From assembly GCF_900095865.1 (NCBI RefSeq), contig NZ_FMIZ01000007.1, forward strand, positions 558,001-622,000: DNA of 64,000 bases, in the 5' to 3' direction. This document shows, one piece after another, positions 17,601 through 26,070 of the stretch. The stretch comes from Massilioclostridium coli. Its GTDB lineage: Bacteria > Bacillota > Clostridia > Oscillospirales > Ruminococcaceae. The translations under genes and the position numbers were made by a program. Within the stretch, counting starts at the first letter, position 1. Each line of letters starts with the position of its first letter. The notes below the pieces were generated by a model. It was not told the origin of the DNA. It saw nothing but the letters and a program-made list of their open reading frames with translations, and ran no database searches.

Positions 17601-18544
17601 ATAATGAAACCAAAGATCCTGAATATATCTACTATGGAAAATATATTGAATATATTGCAGGATTAGGTGGAAAGGAAGAAGTAATTAATACTGGAATAGA
17701 AGGACCAATCCAACTAAACGTATATCAGGCGGATGTACAGGCAGATAAGGGTATTTTGAACTCTGTGATTGCATACGCAGAAGCTGCCAAAGAAAGTGGC
17801 GAATATGACAATGCCATTGAAAGCGTACAGAAATCCTTTGATGCTGCTTTGGAAAATGCAAAAACAGTAGCAGGCAATGCGGCAGCAACCCAGGAAGAAG
17901 TAGACGCAGCATGGAAAACCTTGCTGAATGAAATCCACAAATTAGGATTTGTAGCTGGGGATAAAACAGAACTGGCTTCCCTGATAGAAGCAGCAAATGA
18001 AATCAATGCAGAACTTGACCGTTATGTGGAAGCAGGAAAAGCGGAATTCACCGCAGCATTAGAAGCAGCCAAGGGTGTATACAATGACGGAGACGCCATG
18101 CAGGCAGAAGTAAATGAAGCAGCAGACAATCTGTTGAATGCAATGCTGAACCTGAGATACAAAGCAGATAAGTCCATCCTAGAAGATGTTCTTACAGAAG
18201 CAGGAAAAGTGGACGCAAACGCATACACAGCAGAAAGCTACGCAGCATTACAAGCAGCAGTAGCAGAAGCAAAAGATGTATACAACAATGAAAACGCAAC
18301 TCAGGAAGAAGTAGATGCAGCAGTAACAAGTGTACAAACAGCAATAGATAACCTGGTAGCAGTAGATGGAACCCCTGCTGAAACTCCAACCGAAGACAAT
18401 GATACAGCTGGAAGCCAGACAGGACAGGAATCCACTACACCAAAAGCAAATGCGGCGAAAACAGGCGACTTTGCACCTATTGCTGGAATGGCAGCAATAG
18501 CAATTGCAGGAGCTGCACTGGTTCTCTCCCGTAAGAAAAAATAA
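14672..18544 (+). CDS. Secreted GH106-like glycosidase with FIVAR repeats and surface anchor
   Basis: A 1290-residue surface protein. A signal peptide (about residues 1-33) is followed by a GH106/alpha-L-rhamnosidase-like barrel beginning YRPGVRWWISPGTTTEDLL and FGMVEISPF. Beta-rich and galactose-binding-like parts extend to about 1020. Three alpha-helical FIVAR repeats (about 1026-1232) come next. The C-terminus has AKTGD, a membrane helix and RKKK, a sortase-type or membrane anchor without LPxTG. ATG 14672 has GGAGG 5 bases upstream. Rhamnose release from host or plant glycan is a family-based guess; catalytic residues could not be assigned. Its FIVAR DNA nearly matches the inverted copy at 21463-22005. 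Confidence 0.75.
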   Translation: MKHTLKTKMLAAVLSVTMVASMGIGMTQTALAGNMDSAISASEFAKPGMEYRPGVRWWISPGTTTEDLLKQIDYLAENGFGMVEISPFNAGYVSENGSSSAEETIYPDERLKDYDNDVYYEKIEAVIAAAEEKGITVDLNMGSGYDASYKTITAEDGMENMALGRTSISVQADNVNNQIQVTIPDVEVTPLYGDKKADGILMTEWTGVKKLEAIIFAKKDSNGTPLTAGNGFIDINTKEVNKTYENQVVLDINHTTVIDMSEEEFNDGDIITLTPDTEGEWEVIALYSIPSGAFPIRGIADHSYVVDHLDGEACAKFVNEWLGNEDGLKPIVSKYSDTIRAAFNDSYEFYTDKYFNYKVYDAAKSSDTNVIGYDLTKYLPSLYKQGENCFGFGVIPKTNNTFLTYNLSEDEKSRIVYDYNQLVNEQFLEGMESFSNELAKYSMVYRQQAYNPPIDTIKSSYYVDIPETEGLSEYSLRRVSSGAHLYGKNLVTSEVYTLGSTPYQCTPQFIKNGYDLMATSGVNNFFYHGLSSIYYGSEEAQANQVYGEEGWRAWPGIGIEVGQVNPIWPYFNNLNMYAARANYMMQQGNPSSDVAIYMPLFGSIQETDAVKTMNYNGYTYDAVNDDAIQNEFSYQDGKIVAATSGMTYDVLLIQDQTMPVETINALNELAKQGAPIIFYGDLPNKQPSYADGNYAALDQQVVDAATAITTNYDNVACVSTMEEYTIALDQNVTAPISCEYNTNVRLARRSLETGGELAYIRNTSKEQMTVTLDIDPSLENCYWLDQNSGEIYQAEKDGNTITVTLESEAAIGLVCELEQVGFQESELSEGIPDGINTQPVDETIPLEGFTLSVTADNIGAKQRGEVQTVTFDQDVFGDWSSDTFQNGVLKYVSNEGTYTTQLDLDENEIEQGKRFMLDLGIVYSPVTVVVNDIEIGKVEFVPYEIDVTSALKQGINTIIIKTQPLGNNRRIGFREYYNETKDPEYIYYGKYIEYIAGLGGKEEVINTGIEGPIQLNVYQADVQADKGILNSVIAYAEAAKESGEYDNAIESVQKSFDAALENAKTVAGNAAATQEEVDAAWKTLLNEIHKLGFVAGDKTELASLIEAANEINAELDRYVEAGKAEFTAALEAAKGVYNDGDAMQAEVNEAADNLLNAMLNLRYKADKSILEDVLTEAGKVDANAYTAESYAALQAAVAEAKDVYNNENATQEEVDAAVTSVQTAIDNLVAVDGTPAETPTEDNDTAGSQTGQESTTPKANAAKTGDFAPIAGMAAIAIAGAALVLSRKKK
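17831..18373 (+). repeat. Inverted FIVAR repeat, copy 1
   Basis: This segment aligns without gaps to the reverse complement of 21463-22005. Bases 17831-18069 differ at only two positions and 18209-18373 at about nine; the middle is clearly more diverged. Both copies are in frame within their genes. Confidence 0.9.
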
Positions 18545-18585
18545 CTCATAACGTTTTCTTCTTCTCTTTTCTCTCAATAGAATAC

Positions 18586-18619
18586 ACAAAAGGTCGGTTT
18601 GATAAAACCGGCCTTTTGT
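18586..18619 (+). terminator. Stem-loop after GH106-like gene
   Basis: acaaaaggtcggttt and aaaccggccttttgt pair over 15 positions with one mismatch. The T-run lies within the stem arm rather than after it. Confidence 0.65.
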
Positions 18620-18911
18620 GATGTATGGGGTATCCGGATATTATGCAAACTACTTACCGAAAAACGGTATTTTCTTATTTGTTACTTCTAAGTGGATGAA
18701 ATGACATAGAAAATTTAATCGTTTATTCATGATTTTCCCCAGTTTTTAAAGATATCCGTAATTCGGAAATTAGCTTATTTAATCTGCTGATTTTTGTCGT
18801 ATTATTCGTTTTATTTTATCGTATTTCTCCAATTTATTTTCCTGTTTTTGTATATGAGATAACCTGCTTTTGGTAAATGATTTAAACTATTTTGTCAGGA
18901 AAAATATGGGT

Positions 18912-18941
18912 TTGACAAACGATTCTTTTCCTTGCTATGAT
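18912..18941 (+). promoter_or_regulatory. Strong promoter in gene-free region
   Basis: An exact TTGACA, an 18-base spacer and TATGAT. It is over 500 bases from the next gene start. Confidence 0.65.
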
Positions 18942-18947
18942 AGAAAA

Positions 18948-19412
18948 ATACGAAACTTATATTTGAATTGAAATATAAGTTTGGCGGGTTGCAGAGTAGG
19001 AAATATTTCGTTTGGCAAACGTTGCTGTTTCATAAAAAATAATATTGGATTGGGAGCTTATGGAATGGGACTTTCAAGACGTTTCCTATGAAAAATAGTC
19101 TCCAGTCTTATGGTTGGCGAAATGGAGATATACTGACAGTGTGACAAACAAAAATTTCTATTTGTAGACTTATTTACTTATGGCACTAGTATTTTGTTTT
19201 ACATCGTATTTGATGGCTTTTAAACGACCGATATGTGCTGAATGTACCGCTAAAAATAACAGTTAATTTTATGGAACAGAAATGATTTTATTCCATCTAT
19301 TGTAAATCATGTTTGGCTTCAAATAGAACCTAGATCGTTTTTTGAATTGGATTCTATTTTTTGGTAAATAAAATAGGGCTTTTCCTAACAGGTAGGCCCA
19401 CTTTATTTGTAT
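18948..19412 (+). ncRNA. Candidate untranslated RNA or long leader upstream of GH25 gene
   Basis: The predicted transcript starts almost at a perfect 12-bp stem with 6-base loop (aaacttatattt and complement, 18953-18982), a typical stabilising 5' structure. A second small palindrome (cgtttggcaaacg, about 19010) follows. An imperfect stem (aaataaaatagggc / gcccactttattt, about 19369-19412) ending in T residues could terminate it 70 bases before the GH25 gene. No reading frame with a ribosome site is present. It might be an independent RNA or the leader of the GH25 gene. Confidence 0.3.
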
Positions 19413-19478
19413 GGACAAGTATAACGGAACCAATTTCTATTATGACAAAATTGATCGAAATATCAAAGGAGAATGAGG

Positions 19479-20690
19479 ATGTTAAAACGCATTATTTTAT
19501 CTGGCATTAGTTTTTGTATCGCAATCAGCTTAACGGTCCTTTCTGTATTGGCAAAGCAGCAGGCGGTTCCTGAAAAAACGGTTGTTTCGTCACGACCTCC
19601 TGTTTCTTCCCTAAGTGTAGAATCTTCCTCCTCGGAAATCGAATCTTCATCGGAAGAGGTTTCATCTTCTGAGCCAGAGAGTTCCGAGCCAGTTTCCAGT
19701 GCGCCTCCCGCTCCGGCTCCTGTACAAAAAATTACAGGAAAGGTAACAAAAGACCCCCAGTTTAAACCAACTGAGGAGAACAAAAAAGAGGACCCGCAAA
19801 AAAATGAGCATCCAGATGCTGGTCCAGGGGGTTCCATTACGATTCCAGATACCCCAACTACACCGCCAGCATCTTCTGCTCCATCCCAGCCAGAACAAGG
19901 GGGAGATACAGCTCCTCCCCAGCCAGGCCCAACCTTCCCAACTGATCCAAATTATACGGGATGGTGGGAAACGGATGGAAAAACCTACTGTTATCAGAAC
20001 GGACAAAAGATGACAGGTTGGAAGAACATCAATAATATAGGGTATTGGTTTAATGGCAATGGAGAACTTTCCTCTAAAATGGGGATTGACGTTTCAGTCC
20101 ATCAAGGAAAAATCGACTGGCAAGCGGTAAAATCCGATGGGATTGAGTTTGCATTAATCCGTGTGGGATACCGTGGTAGTGTATCCGGAAAGATTGTAAT
20201 CGACACCCGGTTTGAGGAAAATGTACGTGCGGCAGCTGCTGCTGGAATTGAATGCGGTGTTTATTTCTTTTCCCAGGCAATCAACGCCGATGAGGGTAGG
20301 GCAGAAGCCGAATTTGCATTAAACGCTATTAGTGGTTTACCAGTTACCGGCCCTGTTATTATTGATACTGAATATGTTGCCTGGAATCCAGGCGCCGGCG
20401 ATACCGAACCCCGTGGAAACCGTACCAGCACTTCCGCCCGTACGGATGCGGTAGCTGCCTTTTGCCAGACAGTGGCTTCCGCTGGAAAACAAACTATGAT
20501 TTATGCCAGCCAGTCCTGGTATGAGAATAACCTTCAATTGAGCCGTTTAACTTCCTATCAAAAATGGTTAGCCCGTTGGAGTGAGAGTGTCACTTGGAAC
20601 CACGATTTTACCATCTGGCAATGTACCGATAAGGGCAAGGTAAAAGGGATTAACGGAAACGTTGACCGCAATGCCTGGAAAATAGGATAA
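19479..20690 (+). CDS. Secreted GH25 muramidase with cell-wall-binding repeat
   Basis: 403 residues. A signal/anchor helix (residues 1-25) is followed by a long Ser/Glu/Pro-rich linker to about 155, then one choline/glucan-binding-type repeat (YTGWWETDGKTYCYQNGQ, KMTGWKN, GYWFNGNGEL) and a GH25 domain from about 200 to the end. GH25 cleaves the bond between N-acetylmuramic acid and N-acetylglucosamine in peptidoglycan. Catalytic residues are intact: GIDVSVHQG at the first strand and IIDTEY with Asp296 and Glu298. NGNVDRN near the C-terminus is also normal. ATG 19479 is chosen because AAAGGAG lies 7 bases before it. It probably remodels the cell's own wall. Confidence 0.9.
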   Translation: MLKRIILSGISFCIAISLTVLSVLAKQQAVPEKTVVSSRPPVSSLSVESSSSEIESSSEEVSSSEPESSEPVSSAPPAPAPVQKITGKVTKDPQFKPTEENKKEDPQKNEHPDAGPGGSITIPDTPTTPPASSAPSQPEQGGDTAPPQPGPTFPTDPNYTGWWETDGKTYCYQNGQKMTGWKNINNIGYWFNGNGELSSKMGIDVSVHQGKIDWQAVKSDGIEFALIRVGYRGSVSGKIVIDTRFEENVRAAAAAGIECGVYFFSQAINADEGRAEAEFALNAISGLPVTGPVIIDTEYVAWNPGAGDTEPRGNRTSTSARTDAVAAFCQTVASAGKQTMIYASQSWYENNLQLSRLTSYQKWLARWSESVTWNHDFTIWQCTDKGKVKGINGNVDRNAWKIG

Positions 20691-20733
20691 GAATAGTTCA
20701 TTTTTTAGTTTTCCTTCTCAAATTAGAGTTGCT

Positions 20734-20774
20734 CCCTGTTGTAGTTATCTTTCTATAACAGGGAAATTTTATTT
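20734..20774 (+). terminator. Terminator of GH25 gene
   Basis: ccctgttgtag and ctataacaggg pair over 11 positions (one G-U) with an 8-base loop, then aaattttattt. Confidence 0.75.
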
Positions 20775-21222
20775 CTTTCAGGTACAACAAATCTCTAGTT
20801 TTAAATAAAAAACCTTTTATGGTTCTAAAAAGAATGGTTTTTAGTTGAATTAAGAACAAATATAAAAATGGTTGTCTGTTAGTGCATTTAGTTAATGATA
20901 GTTATCTCAACCAGCTTATCTGATTGCCTCAATCTATTGAAATTATAAGACTGAGGCGCTTTTTGAAACAATGCTATATCGTTTCAGTTTCTCCTTTTGC
21001 AAGATTTTAATGGTAACAGAAGCTTTTTATAGGAGTATTCTCCAACAATATAGATACTTTTCTTCTTCTTTAAGATATACGGTTTGAAGGAAGGCGAAAT
21101 GATAAATTATGCTATTTTACCTTCTCATATGGTTTAATATGATGGAATAGCACAAAAAGGATTGCTGTTATTGATTCATGATAGGATTTTACTTTTGATT
21201 CGTTCCTCTTAAACGGCAAAGA
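20775..21222. other. AT-rich gap between GH25 and phosphoesterase genes
   Basis: No gene was found. It holds one further terminator-like stem (20926-20964) and a weaker one near 20806-20846 (aaaaacc ... ggttttt). Confidence 0.5.
20926..20964 (+). terminator. Second terminator-like stem, no gene of its own
   Basis: GCCTCA and TGAGGC pair across a 20-base loop and are followed by gcttttt. Confidence 0.45.
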
Positions 21223-21260
21223 AAAAACCAAAGCCCCAAAATAAAGTGGCTTTGGTTTTT
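21223..21260. terminator. Terminator of phosphoesterase gene
   Basis: A perfect 13-bp stem (aaaaaccaaagcc and complement) with T-runs on both strands lies 26 bases past the minus-strand stop. Confidence 0.88.
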
Positions 21261-21285
21261 CTTTATTGTTTTAAATGGAATATGC

Positions 21286-24200
21286 TTAGATATTAGAAGC
21301 TTTCTTTTTGAGGGTGAGTACTAGGACAAGACCTGCAACTGTGATAGCTGCAATTCCTGCAACTGGATTCATATCTCCTGTTTTTGCAGTGTTTGCTTTG
21401 GCTGTAGTGCTTTCTTGTCCGGCTTGAGTAGCGTTGTTGTCGGTAGTTGTTGTTTCATTTACGGTTCCATTCACTGCTACCAGGTTATCCATTGCTGTTT
21501 GTACACTTGTTACTGCTGCATCTACTTCTTCCTGGGTTGCGTTTTCGTTGTTGTATACATCGCTTGCTTCTGCTACTACTGCTTGTAATGCTGCATAGCT
21601 TTCTGCTGTGTATGCGTTTGCGTCCACTTCGCTTGCTTCCGCAAGGACTTCTTCCAGAATAGACTTATCTGCTTTGAACCGTAGATTCAGCATTGCATTT
21701 AATAAATCATCCGCTACTTGGTTGATTTCTGCTTGCATGGCATCGCCATCTTCATATACCGCTACTGCTGCTTCTAATGCTGCGGTGAATTCCGCTTTGC
21801 CTGCTTCCACATAACGGTCAAGTTCTGCATTGATTTCATTTGCTGCTTCTATCAGGGAAGCCAGTTCTATTTTATCCCCAGCTACAAATCCTAATTTGTG
21901 GATTTCATTCAGCAAGGTTTTCCATGCTGCGTCTACTTCTTCCTGGGTTGCTGCCGCATTGCCTGCTACTGTTTTTGCATTTTCCAAAGCAGCATCAAAG
22001 GATTTTTGTACGGATTCGATTGCATTATCATATTCTCCGCTTACTTTGGCATTTTCTGCGTAGGTAATTACTTGGTTTAAAATTGTTTTGTTAATTTTTT
22101 CAACCGTGTATTGGTTTGTAATGGTAGTGTTATTATCTTTTGGATAGTTGCTATCAATCGCTAGGGAATTTACAATGCTATTTGCAAAATCGCCCAGTTG
22201 CTGCCGCATTTCTTCAGTTAATAAACCTTCTGTTGCTTCTGTACCTGTTTCTGGATCAGCTGGCGTACCGTTAATCAATTCTGATAGGATTTCTTCAAAG
22301 TTGACACTGATCCCAATTAAGCCACCAACATTGTTGATTTTTGTAATCAAGTCCTGAACAGTGTAGCCATCCGGAATCATTCTGGTGCTACCTTCAGCTG
22401 TCCATCCTACAAACATTGCCATCAGGTTAATCATGGTTTTGGTATTGTCATTTAAAGGTTGGATTAAAACAGTCCTCCCTTCCACTGGAATCCATTCTTT
22501 TGTAGTCAAGTTCCAGCCAGCGATACCTGTCAGGTCTTTTAAGGATACCTGATCCAATACCTGGGTAAGCAGGTTGGAAACATGTTGGATAAGCAGATTC
22601 ACAATTTGGTCAACTACTTCACCACTGCTAATAGCTTGCTCAGCGGAAGCTACCCATGCAGGCATGTTGTCTTTGTTATCGTTTCCAGCTAAATGGCTCT
22701 GGTATGCATAGTTCGCAAGGTCTAAAATGGTTTTTGTTTCTGACTCAGTCTGGTATACAGGGACTGCTAATAAATCGCTCGCTAAAGCATCAATGGCATT
22801 ATCTAAAATAGTAGGGTTCGCCACCATACTGTCCAATGTACCAAATACAGGAGTTAAAGCTTCTTTTAAACCCTGTACAGGGATCGATGCCCAATATCCA
22901 TCTGGATCTTCTCCTGGAGCAGCATCTGGGGCTTCATCACTGGCAATCCAAATTTTAATGGTATTGCCCTCATAATAAACGTTGGTTCCTGCCTCTGGAG
23001 TTGTTGGGAGAAGTAGAGGAAGTGCAACATCAATAAGTTGTTCAATGGTTAAATTACCATCACCGGGGAGGGTATCGCCCAATAAATTGTTGATCAAAGC
23101 TTCCAACGCTGGTTTGACTCCACCAGCTTCCGTGATTTGGTCATAATAACCGTGGAGGAAACCATTTACAGTGGTGGATACCATATCAACAGAGAAGCCG
23201 TGTTGCTGACCATACGCGGTAATATCTTCAATCGTCTGTTCTTCTCCTGTTAATGGGTTCGTAAAGGTGATTGGGCCTAGGTTTGTTGTAGTAGAAACCG
23301 ACATGTTTTCAGTTACAACCCCGTTGTCCAGATTTCTGTTAATGGTTACAAAACGCATTGGAGACGGGTAAGTGACAACTGATCCGGTTTCAATATCATA
23401 CAGAGTATTTCCAGCTTCTGTTGTCATAGTTGCAATATCGTTGGCGTGCATATGACCAGTAAAAATATACTGCATACCGGCGTCAGCGAATTCTTCACTT
23501 AAACGTTCATAATCGTTGACCAGGTACATTGGCAAAATAGTAGGTTCCAGTTCGAAGTGTGGAACCATACCATGGTGTTCTAAGCCGATAACAGTATCGC
23601 CACGGTCTTTTGCTTCTTTAATTTGTTCTAAAATCCAATTTTCCAAATCGGCACTAATGGCACCGGAAGTTTCGTGTTCATCTAAGCCAGAATCGGTATT
23701 GTCGGCACTATAACGTGCAGAATCAATCGCAATTACAGTATAGCCATCTTCTGGACGAGCTACATAAGATAAACCACCAGCTTCTTTTCCTTCAGGAGGA
23801 GTGTAAGTATCAATAATACTTTCATCTTCAAATGTTACATCGCTGTAGATTTGTTTAAAATCCTCTGGTTCTGTGCGTCCTGCTGGAATAGCGGTGCCAT
23901 CTTCCGTATTAAAGTTCATAGCATTAGAGTTTCGGAGGTCATGGTTGCCAGGTACAACATATACTTTTAAGTTTGGAACTTCTTCTTTTAAATGTTCCAA
24001 TTTTTCTGCCAGTTGCTCATGGCCTTCTTTTTCACCGTCTTTGGTCAAGTCGCCAGAGATCATCAGTACATCAGGTTGGTCTTCCTTTACGGTTTCCAAC
24101 ATTTTATCTAAAATGGCAGCACTTTCTGTAAACATTTTACGGTCGCTGTTCAGGTGATTGGTATAATCGGTGGTATCCTTGATCATATCAGGGGACAAAT

Positions 24201-24351
24201 AGTGGGTGTCGGACAAAACAGCAATTTTTAATTGTTCCTCTTGTTGTTTTGACATTATAGCTGCGCTAACAGGAAGCGCTTGGCCTAACAGCAATGTAGC
24301 GGAAAGTAACGCTGCAATACTGCCTTTTAGCCATTTTTTTGAAAAATGCAT
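21286..24351 (-). CDS. Secreted calcineurin-type phosphoesterase with FIVAR repeats and anchor
   Basis: 1021 residues. A signal peptide (about 1-31) leads into a metallophosphoesterase domain (about 40-330) with every metal motif visible: AVLSDTHYL (Asp48, His50), SGDLTKDG (Asp101), VPGNHD (Asn136, His137), GLEHHGM and TGHMH. A middle region of about 400 residues is unassigned. FIVAR repeats occupy about 754-960, followed by AKTGD, a membrane helix and LKKK. The substrate is unknown; surface phosphodiesters such as nucleotides or teichoic acids are possible. AAAGGAG precedes the start. It is convergent with the GH25 gene and shares its C-terminal FIVAR DNA with the GH106-like gene in inverted orientation. 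Confidence 0.88.
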   Translation of the reverse strand: MHFSKKWLKGSIAALLSATLLLGQALPVSAAIMSKQQEEQLKIAVLSDTHYLSPDMIKDTTDYTNHLNSDRKMFTESAAILDKMLETVKEDQPDVLMISGDLTKDGEKEGHEQLAEKLEHLKEEVPNLKVYVVPGNHDLRNSNAMNFNTEDGTAIPAGRTEPEDFKQIYSDVTFEDESIIDTYTPPEGKEAGGLSYVARPEDGYTVIAIDSARYSADNTDSGLDEHETSGAISADLENWILEQIKEAKDRGDTVIGLEHHGMVPHFELEPTILPMYLVNDYERLSEEFADAGMQYIFTGHMHANDIATMTTEAGNTLYDIETGSVVTYPSPMRFVTINRNLDNGVVTENMSVSTTTNLGPITFTNPLTGEEQTIEDITAYGQQHGFSVDMVSTTVNGFLHGYYDQITEAGGVKPALEALINNLLGDTLPGDGNLTIEQLIDVALPLLLPTTPEAGTNVYYEGNTIKIWIASDEAPDAAPGEDPDGYWASIPVQGLKEALTPVFGTLDSMVANPTILDNAIDALASDLLAVPVYQTESETKTILDLANYAYQSHLAGNDNKDNMPAWVASAEQAISSGEVVDQIVNLLIQHVSNLLTQVLDQVSLKDLTGIAGWNLTTKEWIPVEGRTVLIQPLNDNTKTMINLMAMFVGWTAEGSTRMIPDGYTVQDLITKINNVGGLIGISVNFEEILSELINGTPADPETGTEATEGLLTEEMRQQLGDFANSIVNSLAIDSNYPKDNNTTITNQYTVEKINKTILNQVITYAENAKVSGEYDNAIESVQKSFDAALENAKTVAGNAAATQEEVDAAWKTLLNEIHKLGFVAGDKIELASLIEAANEINAELDRYVEAGKAEFTAALEAAVAVYEDGDAMQAEINQVADDLLNAMLNLRFKADKSILEEVLAEASEVDANAYTAESYAALQAVVAEASDVYNNENATQEEVDAAVTSVQTAMDNLVAVNGTVNETTTTDNNATQAGQESTTAKANTAKTGDMNPVAGIAAITVAGLVLVLTLKKKASNI
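21463..22005 (-). repeat. Inverted FIVAR repeat, copy 2
   Basis: This is the reverse-complement partner of 17831-18373, the same length with no indels. The two copies flank about 3.1 kb that holds both C-terminal anchors and the whole GH25 gene. Confidence 0.9.
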
Positions 24352-24683
24352 AGTACGTTCTCCTTTGTTTACGATAATTTTATGTCCTAAAATATAAATT
24401 TTCCTTTATCCATCTTTGAATTTCCTGTTTTTTTCAGTATATCACGAATGGGAACAATATATTTTGAACAATTACCATTCTATCTCAATTGTGTAAAAAG
24501 AGAAGCAAAATTAGGTTAAACCTATATCAAATTTTCCAGAATTTATCATTTTATGAGTGAAGTTAGCCGTTATTGATAGAAAAATGAAAAAGATAGTACT
24601 ATAATCTAAAGAAGGGAAAATTGTAGGTATCCAATTAAAAGTGTCATTTCTATTATTATTTTTGTGAAATTTTAAAAAAACGC
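24352..24683. other. Intergenic region between divergent genes
   Basis: AT-rich. It should hold the phosphoesterase promoter (a weak TTCAAA, 18 bases, TATATT candidate on the minus strand). No gene was found. Confidence 0.4.
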
Positions 24684-24712
24684 TTGCTTTTTTATTTGTG
24701 TTGTGCTATCAT
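24684..24712 (+). promoter_or_regulatory. Promoter for rpmE
   Basis: TTGCTT, a 17-base spacer and TATCAT with an extended TGC element. Confidence 0.65.
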
Positions 24713-24782
24713 AGATAGGCAATGAGTATTTGATAACAGGAATATTCGAATAGAAATTATACTCTTGGAGGTGAATGCGATC

Positions 24783-24986
24783 ATGAAACCAGGAATTCAT
24801 CCAAATTACGAAAAAACCACAATCACATGTGCTTGCGGTAATGTAATTGAAGTCGGTTCTACCAAAAAAGACATCAAAGTTGAAATTTGTTCTAAATGCC
24901 ATCCGTTCTTTACTGGCAGACAAAAATTGGTTGATGCCGGCGGACGTGTTGATAGATTTAACAGAAGATTTAATCTCAACAAATAA
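24783..24986 (+). CDS. rpmE: 50S ribosomal protein L31, zinc-binding form
   Basis: L31 bridges the two ribosomal subunits. The 67-residue protein begins MKPGIHPNY, the family start, and keeps four zinc-ligand cysteines (Cys16, Cys18, Cys36, Cys39 in CACG and CSKCH). It is therefore the C+ form, whose synthesis is favoured when zinc is plentiful. The end [11 protein letters not shown] is typical. ATG 24783 has GGAGGTG 9 bases before it. It has its own promoter and a clear terminator, so it is monocistronic. Confidence 0.97.
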   Translation: MKPGIHPNYEKTTITCACGNVIEVGSTKKDIKVEICSKCHPFFTGRQKLVDAGGRVDRFNRRFNLNK

Positions 24987-24993
24987 GAACAGT

Positions 24994-25027
24994 AAGCGGT
25001 GTATCAGTACACCGCTTTCCTTCTTTT
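24994..25027 (+). terminator. Terminator of rpmE
   Basis: A perfect 10-bp stem (aagcggtgta and complement), a 4-base loop, then tccttcttttt. Confidence 0.85.
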
Positions 25028-25070
25028 TACAGACGATTTTTTTGATATCCCACAAAAGGGGGAATCTCAA

Positions 25071-25703
25071 TTGGATTATGTGACAATTGCGGATTATGCT
25101 ACTGATGAGTTTATCGAGCGGAAATCTCGCTTTATTGGTTTTATTAAACCGGTGAAAACAAAAGCGGAAGCAGAGGCGTTTATCGCTGAAATCAAATCCA
25201 AGCATTATGACGCCACCCACAATGTTTCCGCTTATATTGTAAGGGAAGAGCGGATTGAACGGTATTCCGATGATGGGGAACCTCAAGGGACAGGAGGAGT
25301 CCCCATGCTGGAAGTCCTGAAAAAAGAGGGGTTGACCGATGTGTGTGCTGTGGTGACCCGTTATTTTGGCGGAATCCTGCTGGGGGCAGGAGGACTGGTA
25401 CGGGCTTATTCCCATGGATGTAGCATTGCGGTACATGCGGCACAAAAAATTTTGATGTGTGACTGTGAGCGCCTTACTTTAAATTTTGACTATAGCCTAT
25501 ATGGTAAAATTAATTACCTGTTGCCCAACTACAATATCAAATTGGAACAATCCGATTTTGCTGACCGGGTTACCCTACAGCTTCTGGTTCGTTTGGATAC
25601 GGCGGAACAGCTAAAAAAGGATTTGATTGAGGCGTGTAATGGGCAAATTATCCTCGATACGGTAGAACAGGTATTTACCGATTATCCTTATATCGAAGAA
25701 TAG
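25071..25703 (+). CDS. YigZ/IMPACT-family protein
   Basis: A 210-residue YigZ-type protein. The N-terminal IMPACT domain shows FIERKSRFIGFIKPV, HNVSAYIV, the signature YSDDGEPQGTGGVPML and VVTRYFGGILLGAGGLVRAY. The C-terminal part matches the DUF1949 ferredoxin-like domain. The family is linked to translation by analogy with eukaryotic IMPACT, but the bacterial role is not settled. A TTG start at 25071 is chosen because AAAGGGGG lies 8 bases upstream and the sequence then begins MDYVTIADY; GTG 25080 is an alternative. The upstream extension from 24999 would run through the rpmE terminator and is unlikely. Confidence 0.9.
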   Translation: MDYVTIADYATDEFIERKSRFIGFIKPVKTKAEAEAFIAEIKSKHYDATHNVSAYIVREERIERYSDDGEPQGTGGVPMLEVLKKEGLTDVCAVVTRYFGGILLGAGGLVRAYSHGCSIAVHAAQKILMCDCERLTLNFDYSLYGKINYLLPNYNIKLEQSDFADRVTLQLLVRLDTAEQLKKDLIEACNGQIILDTVEQVFTDYPYIEE

Positions 25704-26070
25704 GACAATAAAACAGCGCATATTGTTGTATGTCACCGATATAGAGATAGACAGGAAAAATCACACCATTATAACGACTTTTCTTATTCCTGACGGAGTG
25801 GGGGATTTTCCTACAAAGAATGCCTGGATTAAAACATTTCCATAGGGGATAGTTTTCTATAAAATAGGGCTATTGATATGATAGGCGTTATCGTAGAAAA
25901 CAATTTGGAGGTAATTGGGTTGATGAAGGTAAATAATCCCAAATAAAAGGATTTATTTTCAACCTAAACCAAGAAAAATAAAAAATTGAAAAAATAAAAA
26001 AGGTTTTTTTGTCCTTTTTCGGTATATTATTATTAGAACAGGAAAATAGATGCGGAAAGGGGAGATAAAA
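25704..26070. other. Leader region upstream of dgt
   Basis: It holds gttttcta/tagaaaac arms near 25852 and 25893, then GGAGG (25907-25911) with a 7-codon reading frame (25923-25946), enclosed by TTGGG/CCCAA. TTGTCC, 16 bases and TATTAG (26009-26036) is a possible dgt promoter. No longer gene was found. Confidence 0.4.

Noticed and set aside
18022-18589. Several minus-strand frames overlapping the FIVAR region
   Set aside because: They mirror the repetitive Ala/Glu-rich codons of the real gene and lack ribosome sites.
24672-25445. 257-residue minus-strand reading frame across rpmE and the YigZ gene
   Set aside because: It is antisense to two strongly conserved genes and has no recognisable domain; the frame is a by-product of their codon use.
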